Assembly (NCBI GenBank): GCA_017399915.1
Contig: JAFQAS010000016.1
Location: 1 to 63,898 of the forward strand
DNA length: 63,898 nt
Source of the DNA: Muribaculaceae bacterium
GTDB taxonomy: Bacteria; Bacteroidota; Bacteroidia; Bacteroidales; Muribaculaceae
Direction of reading: 5' to 3'
Below, piece by piece: positions 15,896 through 23,646 of the stretch. Under the pieces are notes generated by a model, which searched no databases, was not told the origin of the DNA, and was given only the letters and a program-made list of their open reading frames with translations. Position 1 is the first letter of the stretch. Each line of letters begins with the position of its first letter. Both the position numbers and the translations under genes were made by a program.

Positions 15896-16819
15896 TCACT
15901 TCTTCCCACGATTAATCACATAGATGCCGGTTGTGGCGAGGAGGGCGGCGAGGAGGTATTTCCAGTAGAACGGTTCGCCCAGGCATAGGCATGAGGAGAG
16001 TGCGCCCACCACTGGGATTAGCGAGTTGAATATCGCCACTTTGCCCACAGGGTTGCAACTCAATAGTTTGTTGTATAGCGCAAATCCTATAGTGGATATC
16101 GCGATGAGCAGCCCCAAGATTATCAGCCCTTGAGTGGTGATGAGGGGTAGGGTGCCTCCAAATGCGAGTCCGGGAATGATGAGCAATAACCCACCTATGG
16201 CAAGGCTATAGCCGGTGCCTACAAATATATCCACCCGTCGGCCTAATCCACGAGTCATCAATCCGGCAAGAGCCGAACATAGTGCGTTGAGAATAATCAT
16301 GCCGTCGCCCATAAGGGTGAATTGTCCGCTTTCGCCACCACCTATATTCAGCGCAAGAATGCCGGCAAAACCTATCGCACAACCTAATATCTTGCGTGAG
16401 GTGAGGCGGTCGCTCTTGAAAAACATACATGCAAATAACACGAGCATAAATGTGCCAAGCGAGTTGAAAATGGCTGCTCTTGCCCCTTCGCTATGCGACA
16501 GGCCTATGTAGAAAAACGTGTAGTGTAGAGTGGTGTTGAGCAATGCGAATAATATCACATACACCCACCCCCAACGGTTTTTTACTTTGAATTTCTTGCC
16601 TGTAGTGCCGGCAATGGCAAGGATTATAAGCCCTGAAATGGCAAAGCGAACACCTGCAAACAGCATTTTGCCACTGGTCATATCTTGATCGATGCCCCAA
16701 TGTTGAAACCCTAACTTGATGAGCGGATAAGCCCATCCCCAAGCTATAGCTGCCGTGAGAGCAAACACCACAACCCACACCGGCCGCTGAAAAATACTCG
16801 TTTTCTGTTTATTTGCCAT
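15896..16819 (-). CDS. EamA/DMT-family transporter
   Basis: About 307 residues with ten predicted membrane helices in two EamA halves. Features include a first helix VVFALTAAIAWGWAYPLIKL, SEGARAAIFNSLGTFMLVLF at the end of the first half and NPVGKVAIFNSLIPVVGAL in the second. Family members export amino acids, nucleobases or other metabolites; the substrate is not evident. I start it at ATG 16819 rather than a TTG four codons upstream, because a perfect -7 box (TAACTTTG, 16836-16829 on the minus strand) covers that TTG and would make the mRNA nearly leaderless. Confidence 0.88.
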   Translation of the reverse strand: MANKQKTSIFQRPVWVVVFALTAAIAWGWAYPLIKLGFQHWGIDQDMTSGKMLFAGVRFAISGLIILAIAGTTGKKFKVKNRWGWVYVILFALLNTTLHYTFFYIGLSHSEGARAAIFNSLGTFMLVLFACMFFKSDRLTSRKILGCAIGFAGILALNIGGGESGQFTLMGDGMIILNALCSALAGLMTRGLGRRVDIFVGTGYSLAIGGLLLIIPGLAFGGTLPLITTQGLIILGLLIAISTIGFALYNKLLSCNPVGKVAIFNSLIPVVGALSSCLCLGEPFYWKYLLAALLATTGIYVINRGKK

Positions 16820-16828
16820 AATCAAGTG

Positions 16829-16836
16829 CAAAGTTA
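16829..16836 (-). promoter_or_regulatory. -7 box of the EamA transporter
   Basis: TAACTTTG on the minus strand ends 9 bases before the ATG at 16819. A start site 5-7 bases downstream leaves a leader of only about 2-5 nt. Confidence 0.5.
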
Positions 16837-16962
16837 CTACAAAATGAGGAAATATTATATAAGTTCACTTTGCAATACATAAAGAGCAACGTATATGATA
16901 ATAAATCTTGGCACCATCTTTGTTGAAATGGGCATTATAGAAAATATTAAAAATAGATAATT

Positions 16963-17055
16963 ATGAAACGGAATTTTTTATATCGTCAAGCATCGTTGAA
17001 GATTATTAATCTAATAGATCGCGACGATGGAAAAAAGAAACAAATTATGGCGTAG
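16963..17055 (+). CDS. Possible 30-residue leader peptide
   Basis: ATG 16963 opens a 31-codon frame (MKRNFLYRQASLKIINLIDR...) that ends inside the next gene, which starts at 17027 in another frame. The 29-bp overlap would allow translational coupling. It is basic and resembles no family. A weak -7 match (CATCTTTG) lies at 16915-16922. It could equally be a chance frame. Confidence 0.3.
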   Translation: MKRNFLYRQASLKIINLIDRDDGKKKQIMA

Positions 17056-17302
17056 GCGTCATCAATGGCGCTTGTTTAAATCACGAATGATTTTAATGGT
17101 GGCAAATAATCAGGGGGTGTTGGATGAAAACGGAAAATTAATCCAACACCCACATTGGATGGATTGTGCCAAACAATTGTGGAGTTTTAAGTACAAAACA
17201 ATGAGAACACCATGTAGTTGTGCTTTGTGTAGAAGTGAAAAATATAATCGACGGGCATATAAAAAAGAATCAGCTCGGGTTATTTCTGAAGCAGAGTACT
17301 AA
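17027..17302 (+). CDS. Small basic protein with CxCxxC motif
   Basis: A 91-residue protein rich in arginine, lysine and tryptophan. The N-terminus is strongly basic (KRNKLWRRRHQWRLFKSR) and the C-terminal half has TMRTPCSCALCRS. PCSCxxC is a motif I associate with small Bacteroidetes proteins of unknown function. The three cysteines could bind zinc or, with the basic region, nucleic acid. A strong hairpin follows. No named family is claimed. Confidence 0.75.
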   Translation: MEKRNKLWRRRHQWRLFKSRMILMVANNQGVLDENGKLIQHPHWMDCAKQLWSFKYKTMRTPCSCALCRSEKYNRRAYKKESARVISEAEY

Positions 17303-17312
17303 TGCAAAATTT

Positions 17313-17355
17313 GATATATGCCGATGTGGAATATTTATTCTCATCGGCATATATC
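17313..17355 (+). terminator. Terminator-like hairpin
   Basis: A perfect 14-bp stem, GATATATGCCGATG with CATCGGCATATATC, around a 15-nt loop. The following T-run is weak. Confidence 0.6.
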
Positions 17356-17371
17356 TTAAATTAGAAGCCTT

Positions 17372-17403
17372 ATTGTGAAATCGTGTAAAAAATGCTAATT
17401 TTG
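17372..17403 (+). promoter_or_regulatory. Promoter of the DUF4491/ABC-F pair
   Basis: ATTG (17372-17375), a 20-bp spacer and TAATTTTG (17396-17403). The ATG at 17408 begins 5 bases after the -7 box, so the mRNA should be leaderless. Confidence 0.55.
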
Positions 17404-17407
17404 CACT

Positions 17408-17731
17408 ATGGAATCAATTATGCAATTATTACAAGAATATCATTTGCTCGGCTTGGTTATAGGGGTGAGCACTTTCCTTATCATAGGGTTGTTTCACCCG
17501 GTAGTTATCAAGTGTGAGTATTATTTCGGCACTCGATGCTGGTGGTGGTTTTTAGTGCTCGGATTGGTGGGCGTGGGCTTGTCGATTTGGGTAGAGAATG
17601 TGTTGTGGTCCACATTGCTTGGGGTGTTTTCATTCTCCTCGTTTTGGACCATCAAAGAGATATTCGACCAAAAGAAACGAGTGATAAAAGGTTGGTTCCC
17701 ACGTAATCCCAAACGTAAATACGACTATTAA
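17408..17731 (+). CDS. DUF4491 membrane protein
   Basis: A 107-residue protein with three membrane helices. It has the family blocks GLFHPVVIKCEYYFG, FWTIKEIFDQKKRV and the terminal KGWFPRNPKRKYDY. Function is unknown. The stop is separated from the ABC-F gene by 2 bp, so the two are cotranscribed and perhaps translationally coupled. Confidence 0.85.
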   Translation: MESIMQLLQEYHLLGLVIGVSTFLIIGLFHPVVIKCEYYFGTRCWWWFLVLGLVGVGLSIWVENVLWSTLLGVFSFSSFWTIKEIFDQKKRVIKGWFPRNPKRKYDY

Positions 17732-17733
17732 TT

Positions 17734-19374
17734 ATGATAACAGTTGAAGGGTTGACCGTAGAATTTGGCGGCACAACATTATTTAAAGATATCGCATTTC
17801 AAATCAACGAAGGCGACCGCATAGCCCTTATGGGTAAGAACGGAGCGGGTAAAAGCACGTTGTTGAAAATCCTTGCCGGAGAGCGTAACGCCACTCGAGG
17901 CTCGGTGTCGGTGCCTAAAGAGTGTGTGGTGGCATATCTTCCACAACATTTGATGACCGAAGATGGTCGCACCGTGCGCGAAGAGGCTTCGCAAGCATTT
18001 GCTCACTTGATGGAAACCGAGGCCGAGATAAATAGCATCAACGACCAATTAGCCACTCGCACCGACTATGAGAGCGACGAATATATGGCACTCATTGAGC
18101 GAGTGAGCGAGTTGAGCGAGAAATTCTATGCCATCGACATGACTCACTTCGATGAAGATGTGGAGAAAACATTGCTCGGCTTGGGATTTAAACGCACAGA
18201 GCTCGATAGTCCCACCTCGGAATTTAGCGGAGGTTGGCGCATGCGCATCGAGTTGGCAAAATTGCTGTTGAAAAATCCCGATGTGTTGCTACTCGACGAG
18301 CCTACCAACCACCTCGACATCGAAAGTATCCTTTGGCTCGAAGATTTCATAAAAACATCATCAAAGGCAGTGGTAGTGATAAGTCACGACCGCCGTTTTG
18401 TCGATGCCATCACCACACGCACCATTGAGGTGACCATGGGTCGCATCTACGATTATAAAGCCTCATATAGCCATTATCTTGAGCTTCGCAAAGAGCGTCG
18501 CGAACAGCAGATGAAGCAATATGAGGAGCAACAAAAAATGATTCAGGAAACCAAAGACTTCATCGAACGATTTAAAGGCACATACTCAAAAACATTGCAA
18601 GTGCAAAGCCGTGTGAAGATGCTCGAAAAACTTGAAATCATTGAGGTTGACGAAGAAGATACATCGGCATTGCGATTGAAATTCCCACCATCACCACGCA
18701 GCGGTTCATATCCGGTGCAGGCCGACGGAGTGGGGAAGGCTTTTGGCGACAAACGCGTGTTTGCCAACGCTTCGTTTATGATAGAGCGTGGCGATAAAGT
18801 GGCATTCGTGGGGCGTAATGGCGAAGGTAAATCCACTCTTGTGAAATGTATTATGGGCGAACTTGAACATGAAGGCACTTTGACACTCGGACATAATGTG
18901 CAAGTGGCATATTTCGCCCAAAATCAAGCATCGCTACTCGATGAAAATCTCACCGTGTTCCAAACAATCGACGATATTGCCAAAGGTGATGTGAGATTGA
19001 AAATACGCGATATGCTTGGCGCATTTATGTTTGGCGGACCTGAGGAAAGCACCAAAAAGGTGAAAGTGTTGTCGGGTGGAGAACGCACCCGATTGGCCAT
19101 TCTCAAACTATTGCTCGAACCGGTCAATCTGCTTATCCTCGACGAACCTACCAACCACCTCGACCTCAAAACAAAAGATATACTCAAACAAGCATTGCAA
19201 GACTACGACGGCACACTAATCCTCGTGAGCCACGACCGTGACTTCCTCGATGGACTGGTGACAAAAGTATATGAATTTGGCGACGGACGAGTGCGCGAGC
19301 ACCTATGCGGCATCAACGAATTCCTCGAAAACAAACGCCTCGCAAATCTTCAAGATATCGAACGCAAGGGGTAG
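17734..19374 (+). CDS. ABC-F family ATPase
   Basis: A 546-residue soluble protein with two ABC cassettes and no membrane domain. Walker A motifs are GKNGAGKST (about 35-43) and GRNGEGKST (about 365). Signatures are SGGWRMRIEL and SGGERTRLAI, and LLLDEPTNHLD and LILDEPTNHLD are the Walker B motifs. A charged linker of about 80 residues joins the cassettes (ERFKGTYSKTLQVQSRVKML), the region that reaches the P-site tRNA in ABC-F proteins. Family members act on stalled or antibiotic-bound ribosomes. There is no long C-terminal extension, so a housekeeping role is more likely than drug resistance, but this is inference. Confidence 0.93.
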   Translation: MITVEGLTVEFGGTTLFKDIAFQINEGDRIALMGKNGAGKSTLLKILAGERNATRGSVSVPKECVVAYLPQHLMTEDGRTVREEASQAFAHLMETEAEINSINDQLATRTDYESDEYMALIERVSELSEKFYAIDMTHFDEDVEKTLLGLGFKRTELDSPTSEFSGGWRMRIELAKLLLKNPDVLLLDEPTNHLDIESILWLEDFIKTSSKAVVVISHDRRFVDAITTRTIEVTMGRIYDYKASYSHYLELRKERREQQMKQYEEQQKMIQETKDFIERFKGTYSKTLQVQSRVKMLEKLEIIEVDEEDTSALRLKFPPSPRSGSYPVQADGVGKAFGDKRVFANASFMIERGDKVAFVGRNGEGKSTLVKCIMGELEHEGTLTLGHNVQVAYFAQNQASLLDENLTVFQTIDDIAKGDVRLKIRDMLGAFMFGGPEESTKKVKVLSGGERTRLAILKLLLEPVNLLILDEPTNHLDLKTKDILKQALQDYDGTLILVSHDRDFLDGLVTKVYEFGDGRVREHLCGINEFLENKRLANLQDIERKG

Positions 19375-19416
19375 TAATTGAAAACATTGATAATAAAATA
19401 ATTTTAGAAAAAAAGA

Positions 19417-19457
19417 AACCTTGAGAGACTATAACTATTATTATGCCTCTCAAGGTT
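19417..19457. terminator. Intrinsic terminator between convergent genes
   Basis: AACCTTGAGAG pairs with CTCTCAAGGTT (11-bp stem), with an A-run before and a T-rich tail after. Confidence 0.8.
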
Positions 19458-19477
19458 ATATTGTTAATTATCCGATT

Positions 19478-20068
19478 TTAGAATTTGGGTAGAGGTAATT
19501 TAGTGATGTTTTCGTACCATTCGCTTCGAAGAGAGGGAATTGACTTCATGAAAGGAATAATATCGTCGCCATATGCTCTACGCGAATAAAAGTATAAAAT
19601 GTTAGCCTTGATTCCGTTTATTGTGACATCTTTATAGTAATGAATGTCGGCTTCTACAAAGTTTAGTTTGTCGTTTTTGCTGTCGCTTACAATGAAATCA
19701 AGGATATATTCGCCATTATTTTCGGCAACAATGTAACGGCACACTCGATCAGTCTTTTTTCGCTTTTCTAATTCTTCGATTTTTGCTTGTAATGCAAATT
19801 CGCTATTATAAGAAGCGTCGCCATAAAATATCACACCAACGGTAAACATTTGAGTGTAATTGTCGAAAGTTTCCCCATCGGGAAGATATTCTTGCAGATA
19901 ATAAAAATCATAGGGATGAGTACTCCACGCAAATTTATATTCTGTGTCACAAAATTTGATTGACTTTCCCATATCGAAATATTTGACAGAAGAATCAGTC
20001 GAGTTATTTTGTGCTATTGATGAAAATGAAGCAATCATTACAAATAAAAATAATACTAATTTATTCAT
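19478..20068 (-). CDS. Exported protein of unknown function
   Basis: A 196-residue protein with a signal peptide (KLVLFLFVMIASFSSIAQ). The mature part is mixed alpha/beta with several aromatic blocks (YKFAWSTHPYDFYYLQEYLP, YFYSRRAYGDDIIPFMKSIP). I recognise no domain. Its start lies 23 bp after the muramidase gene on the same strand, so the two may be cotranscribed. Confidence 0.8.
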   Translation of the reverse strand: MNKLVLFLFVMIASFSSIAQNNSTDSSVKYFDMGKSIKFCDTEYKFAWSTHPYDFYYLQEYLPDGETFDNYTQMFTVGVIFYGDASYNSEFALQAKIEELEKRKKTDRVCRYIVAENNGEYILDFIVSDSKNDKLNFVEADIHYYKDVTINGIKANILYFYSRRAYGDDIIPFMKSIPSLRSEWYENITKLPLPKF

Positions 20069-20091
20069 AACACAATGGTTTAATGGTATTG

Positions 20092-20847
20092 TTATTTTTG
20101 ATTTTTATACTTCGCATATGCATTAGCCATGCGGGTGTGGTAGCCGCGTGAGGCATAGCTGGGGCCGTTGTAGCGAGAGGCGAAGGCCGCCCAGTTTTTA
20201 GCTTTGAGATATTTCACCATGCCCGATGATTCGATAAAGTTGGCAAACAATTCGAGTTGGTCGCGCTCAGAGCGACACATCAATTCATAGAATTCGTTTA
20301 CATCTTTTGTTTTGCATAGTTTCCAGTTAAAGCCACCTATCTGAAATATACCCCAAAAACAACCATATATGCCCAATGAGTTGTTGACCGAGCGAAGAGA
20401 TTCGAAACGAGCCCATTCGGCAGCTTGTTGTGAACCATATTTCTTTTTGCTTGCTCCCCATATTTCGGGGTGTGATTTGCGATATTTCGATAGCGATACA
20501 CCTAATTTTGGCGCAAATTTATTTACAATCGACATATCGTAGTTGATGATAGGTTTGCCTAATTCCCAAAATCCTTTGTGAGCCTTCCCGGCTTCAATTT
20601 CCACCACTGCTTTTATCGCGGCTACCTCTATGCCGAGCCTGTCGGCTACATATTTATAGTCGGCATCAGAAAGAGGAGCGATTGATTGAGTGATTTCTTG
20701 GTTTTTTTGAGGGTTGATTGAATCGGTTGGCTGAGCAACAGAGTCATTTTTAGTTGTTGTTGCGTCATCATTTCCGCTGCAAGCATAGCCCGGTAGTGAT
20801 AATAAGATGCAACCAATGAAAAGAAGAGAGGTGAATAATTTATTCAT
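20092..20847 (-). CDS. N-acetylmuramidase-family lipoprotein
   Basis: A 251-residue protein with a signal peptide ending in GYACSG, a plausible lipidation site, and a Ser/Thr/Asn-rich linker (about 23-57). The C-terminal domain matches the N-acetylmuramidase family (DUF3380): AVVEIEAGKAHKGFWELGKP contains the likely catalytic glutamate, and YGCFWGIFQIGGFNWKLC is the family's WGxFQIxGFN block. It would cleave peptidoglycan glycan strands at the inner face of the envelope. The GKP replacement for the usual LFERH region is a deviation from phage-type enzymes. Confidence 0.85.
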   Translation of the reverse strand: MNKLFTSLLFIGCILLSLPGYACSGNDDATTTKNDSVAQPTDSINPQKNQEITQSIAPLSDADYKYVADRLGIEVAAIKAVVEIEAGKAHKGFWELGKPIINYDMSIVNKFAPKLGVSLSKYRKSHPEIWGASKKKYGSQQAAEWARFESLRSVNNSLGIYGCFWGIFQIGGFNWKLCKTKDVNEFYELMCRSERDQLELFANFIESSGMVKYLKAKNWAAFASRYNGPSYASRGYHTRMANAYAKYKNQK

Positions 20848-20872
20848 CAGATTAAAGTTTAGTTAATAATAA

Positions 20873-20908
20873 GAAAGGGAAGCGGGCTTTAATTGCCACT
20901 TCCCTTTC
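20873..20908 (-). terminator. Terminator-like hairpin 3' of pepD
   Basis: A 10-bp stem, GAAAGGGAAG with CTTCCCTTTC, lies just after the pepD stop. The U-run on the minus strand is short. Confidence 0.55.
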
Positions 20909-20930
20909 GTGAGTTATCGCAGAGTGGCAA

Positions 20931-22391
20931 TTACTTGTTAAGGTCGGCCACTTTCTTCAATACGAGTGAAAGTTGTCCCCAGAAACGTTCTACTGCAGGA
21001 ATGTGCATACGTTCTTTTGGAGAGTGGACATCTTTCAATGTAGGGCCAAATGACACCATGTCGAGGTGTGGGTATTTTTGCAAGAAAAGACCACATTCAA
21101 GACCGGCATGGATAGCTTTGATAGCAGGAGTGATGTCGTAAAGCTCTTTGTAAGCGTCGCGAGCGATTTCCATGATAGGAGATTTCATGTTAGGAGCCCA
21201 ACCGGGGTAGCCATCGCCATGAGTAACTTTAGCACCTGCAAGGGCAAACACTGCTTCAACTTGGTGAGCGATATCCCATTTGCGAGAGTCAACCGAGCTG
21301 CGTTGGCTTGTGGTAACGAGAATTTCGTTGCTGGGGAGCATCTTAACCGAAGCGAGGTTGGTAGAAGTTTCAACAAGACCTTCGAGGTCGCGGCTCATAG
21401 AGATCACACCGTGAGGAGCGCAATAGAGAGCATTGATGAGTTTCTCAGCAGTGTCGTTGTCGATGCATTGTTGAGGAGTGTCAACGCTTTCGAGAGTGAG
21501 TTTGAGATCGGGTTCTACTCCGGCATATTCAAATTCTACATCAGCGATATAATTGTTGAACGCGATGCGCACATCTTCTTTTGTGGCTTTGTCGACACCA
21601 ATCACAGCCGATGCGGCACGAGGAATAGCATTGCGCAAATTTCCACCTTCGATTTCCACCAAAGTCAATTCTTGCGATTGAGCTACTTGCCAAATGAAAC
21701 GAGCAAGAAGCTTGTTAGCATTAGCACGACCTAAATGAATGTCGCAACCTGAGTGACCACCTTGACCATCGGCAACAGCGATTTTGAGATATTGTTTGTC
21801 TTGAGGAGCTGCTTGAGGAGTGTAGCTAAATGTGCAAGTTGTATCAACACCACCGGCACAGCCTACGAAGATTTCGGCATCGTCTTCAGAGTCGAGGTTG
21901 AGAAGAATTGAGCCTGAAATCATATTTTCGCCAAGATTGTTGGCACCGGTCAACCCGGTTTCTTCATCAACGGTAAACAACGCTTCGAGTGGACCGTGAA
22001 CAAGTGTGTCGTCAACTAAAGCGGCGAGAGCACCGGCCATACCTATACCATTGTCGGCGCCGAGAGTAGTGCCGTTAGCCCATACCCATTCGCCATCAAC
22101 GCGAGTGGTGATAGGAGTGTTTTCGAAATCAAATGTAGGATCGTTTGATTCGCACACCATATCCATGTGAGCTTGAAGAATTATGCCGGGAGCATTTTCG
22201 TGACCGGGAGTGGCAGGCTTGCTCATGACAACATTGCCGATAGCATCGGTTTTTACTGTGATATTGTTCTTAGCCGCAAAGTCGAGAAGCCATTGGCGTA
22301 TTTTTTCTTCTTTTTTAGAAGGACGGGGTACTTGAGTGATTTCATCGAAGATCGACCAAATCAATGAAGGTTTTAAATCTTTAAGTGTCAT
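20931..22391 (-). CDS. pepD: Aminoacyl-histidine dipeptidase, M20 family
   Basis: A 486-residue PepD/PepV-type metallodipeptidase that releases C-terminal amino acids from dipeptides such as carnosine. Metal ligands are visible in QAHMDMVCE (about 79), TTLGADNGIG (about 116-125) and the catalytic DEETGLTGA (about 147-155). GGHSGCDIHLGRANANKLLA belongs to the lid-domain region. Length agrees with bacterial PepD. The protein has no signal peptide and is cytoplasmic. It appears to be a single-gene unit. Confidence 0.95.
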   Translation of the reverse strand: MTLKDLKPSLIWSIFDEITQVPRPSKKEEKIRQWLLDFAAKNNITVKTDAIGNVVMSKPATPGHENAPGIILQAHMDMVCESNDPTFDFENTPITTRVDGEWVWANGTTLGADNGIGMAGALAALVDDTLVHGPLEALFTVDEETGLTGANNLGENMISGSILLNLDSEDDAEIFVGCAGGVDTTCTFSYTPQAAPQDKQYLKIAVADGQGGHSGCDIHLGRANANKLLARFIWQVAQSQELTLVEIEGGNLRNAIPRAASAVIGVDKATKEDVRIAFNNYIADVEFEYAGVEPDLKLTLESVDTPQQCIDNDTAEKLINALYCAPHGVISMSRDLEGLVETSTNLASVKMLPSNEILVTTSQRSSVDSRKWDIAHQVEAVFALAGAKVTHGDGYPGWAPNMKSPIMEIARDAYKELYDITPAIKAIHAGLECGLFLQKYPHLDMVSFGPTLKDVHSPKERMHIPAVERFWGQLSLVLKKVADLNK

Positions 22392-22529
22392 ATTAGTTTT
22401 GTGTTTAATTAATGATAATTACTACTTAAAATGTTTGTAACGATGGAAAATAATGTTAAAAACATCGCAATTCGCTCACTAAGTTACAAAATAAAATTTA
22501 TATATTGCAAATAATTAGGATTCCTTTCA

Positions 22530-22537
22530 TATATTTG
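22530..22537 (+). promoter_or_regulatory. -7 box of the small membrane protein/OmpH unit
   Basis: TATATTTG, 24 bp upstream of the ATG at 22562. Confidence 0.5.
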
Positions 22538-22561
22538 CATAGCGAAAACGCATTTTAGATA

Positions 22562-22738
22562 ATGAAAATCGTATTTTTCACGATAATTTTGTTGGCAATC
22601 GCCATTATTTTGATGGCCGTGAAAGTGATTTTTGTGAAAGGTGGGCGTTTCCCCTCATCACATGTTCACGATAATGAGGCTTTGCGAAAACGAAATATAA
22701 AATGCTCATCGTGTGAAGAAGAAAATAAAAATAACTAA
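22562..22738 (+). CDS. Conserved small membrane protein, 58 aa
   Basis: A single N-terminal membrane helix (about 1-25: IVFFTIILLAIAIILMAVKV) is followed by KGGRFPSSHVHDNEALRKRN and IKCSSCEEEN. The KGGRFP-H-N-L/M-R-I-C pattern is one I know from small proteins annotated in Bacteroidales only as membrane or secreted protein. The two cysteines (C48, C51) could coordinate a metal or form a disulfide. It lies 23 bp before the OmpH-like gene and probably shares its transcript. Confidence 0.8.
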   Translation: MKIVFFTIILLAIAIILMAVKVIFVKGGRFPSSHVHDNEALRKRNIKCSSCEEENKNN

Positions 22739-22761
22739 TATAAAGAAAATTAAACGCTAAG

Positions 22762-23469
22762 ATGAAAAAAATAGCTCTATTGGCAGGCGTAGCCTTGCTT
22801 TATTCTGTATCAGTGTCATGCTCAAGCGGTAGCGCCGACACTTCTAAAGCTAAAAATGATAGCACTGTTGTGAAAAAAGCCGATCCATTCGAGTCACAAA
22901 CCAATATCCGTTATATCGATATGGACTCAATTTCGGAACATTATAATCTCGTGAAAGATTATAAAGAATGGGCAATGAAAGAAAATCAACGCCTTGAACA
23001 ACAAGTGAAAAACGCTTATGCCGCAGCTCAAAAATTTGAAGCGGAATGTCAAAAGAAAGCGCAATCAAATGGCTATTTAACTGAGGCTGCTTATAAAGCC
23101 GATGTTCAAAAATTCCAAAACATGGTGGCAAATGCTCAAAAACAAGAGCTTTCGGTAAAACAAAAAGCTGCCGAAGAAGATGCTAAATGGCAAAAACAAC
23201 TTCTCGACTCAATAAACTCATACGTTATCGATTATAACAAAGAGAAAAAGTATGACGCAATTTTGTTGAAAGCTGCCGGTGTATATTTCAACCCTTCACT
23301 TGAAATTACCGATGATATTATCAAAGGTTTGAACGATCGTTACAACAAGGTTAGCTCAAGCGATAGCAAAAAAGAAGAAGCTAAAACAACTGAGAAAACC
23401 GACTCTACTGCAAAGAAAAATAAACTAACAAAATTAAATATTTCAGCAGGCTACATCATAAAGGTGTAG
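22762..23469 (+). CDS. OmpH/Skp-family lipoprotein
   Basis: A 235-residue protein with a lipoprotein signal (SVSVSCSSGS) and a long coiled-coil-forming helical pair (about 70-160; KENQRLEQQVKNAYAAAQKF) typical of the Skp/OmpH periplasmic chaperones. Skp-like proteins hold unfolded outer-membrane proteins; the lipid anchor would tether this one. A close relative lies at 27466, and a beta-barrel gene lies between them. The last 14 or so codons read into the transcription terminator, and the TAG is inside its stem, which suggests a recent change of frame in the A-rich tract just before. Confidence 0.88.
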   Translation: MKKIALLAGVALLYSVSVSCSSGSADTSKAKNDSTVVKKADPFESQTNIRYIDMDSISEHYNLVKDYKEWAMKENQRLEQQVKNAYAAAQKFEAECQKKAQSNGYLTEAAYKADVQKFQNMVANAQKQELSVKQKAAEEDAKWQKQLLDSINSYVIDYNKEKKYDAILLKAAGVYFNPSLEITDDIIKGLNDRYNKVSSSDSKKEEAKTTEKTDSTAKKNKLTKLNISAGYIIKV

Positions 23470-23482
23470 CCTGTTTTTTTTT
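23447..23482 (+). terminator. Intrinsic terminator overlapping the OmpH-like coding end
   Basis: CAGGCTAC pairs with GTAGCCTG (23466-23473) followed by nine T. The OmpH-like stop codon lies in the descending arm. Confidence 0.9.
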
Positions 23483-23646
23483 GAGTGATGATGGGTACTT
23501 TTAGAGAGAAACGAAAGCGAATTAAGATGCAAATATGAAAAAATATTATATGCGATGCAACAAAATAGATAGTATGTGCGTCTAATGATTGAATCGCGAT
23601 AAAAACAGAGTTATTTTATACTAAACAAGAAAAATTATTGACAAAA

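Noticed and set aside
17734..19374. Antibiotic-resistance ABC-F protein
   Set aside because: The interdomain linker is of ordinary length and there is no regulatory leader peptide; a housekeeping ABC-F is more likely.
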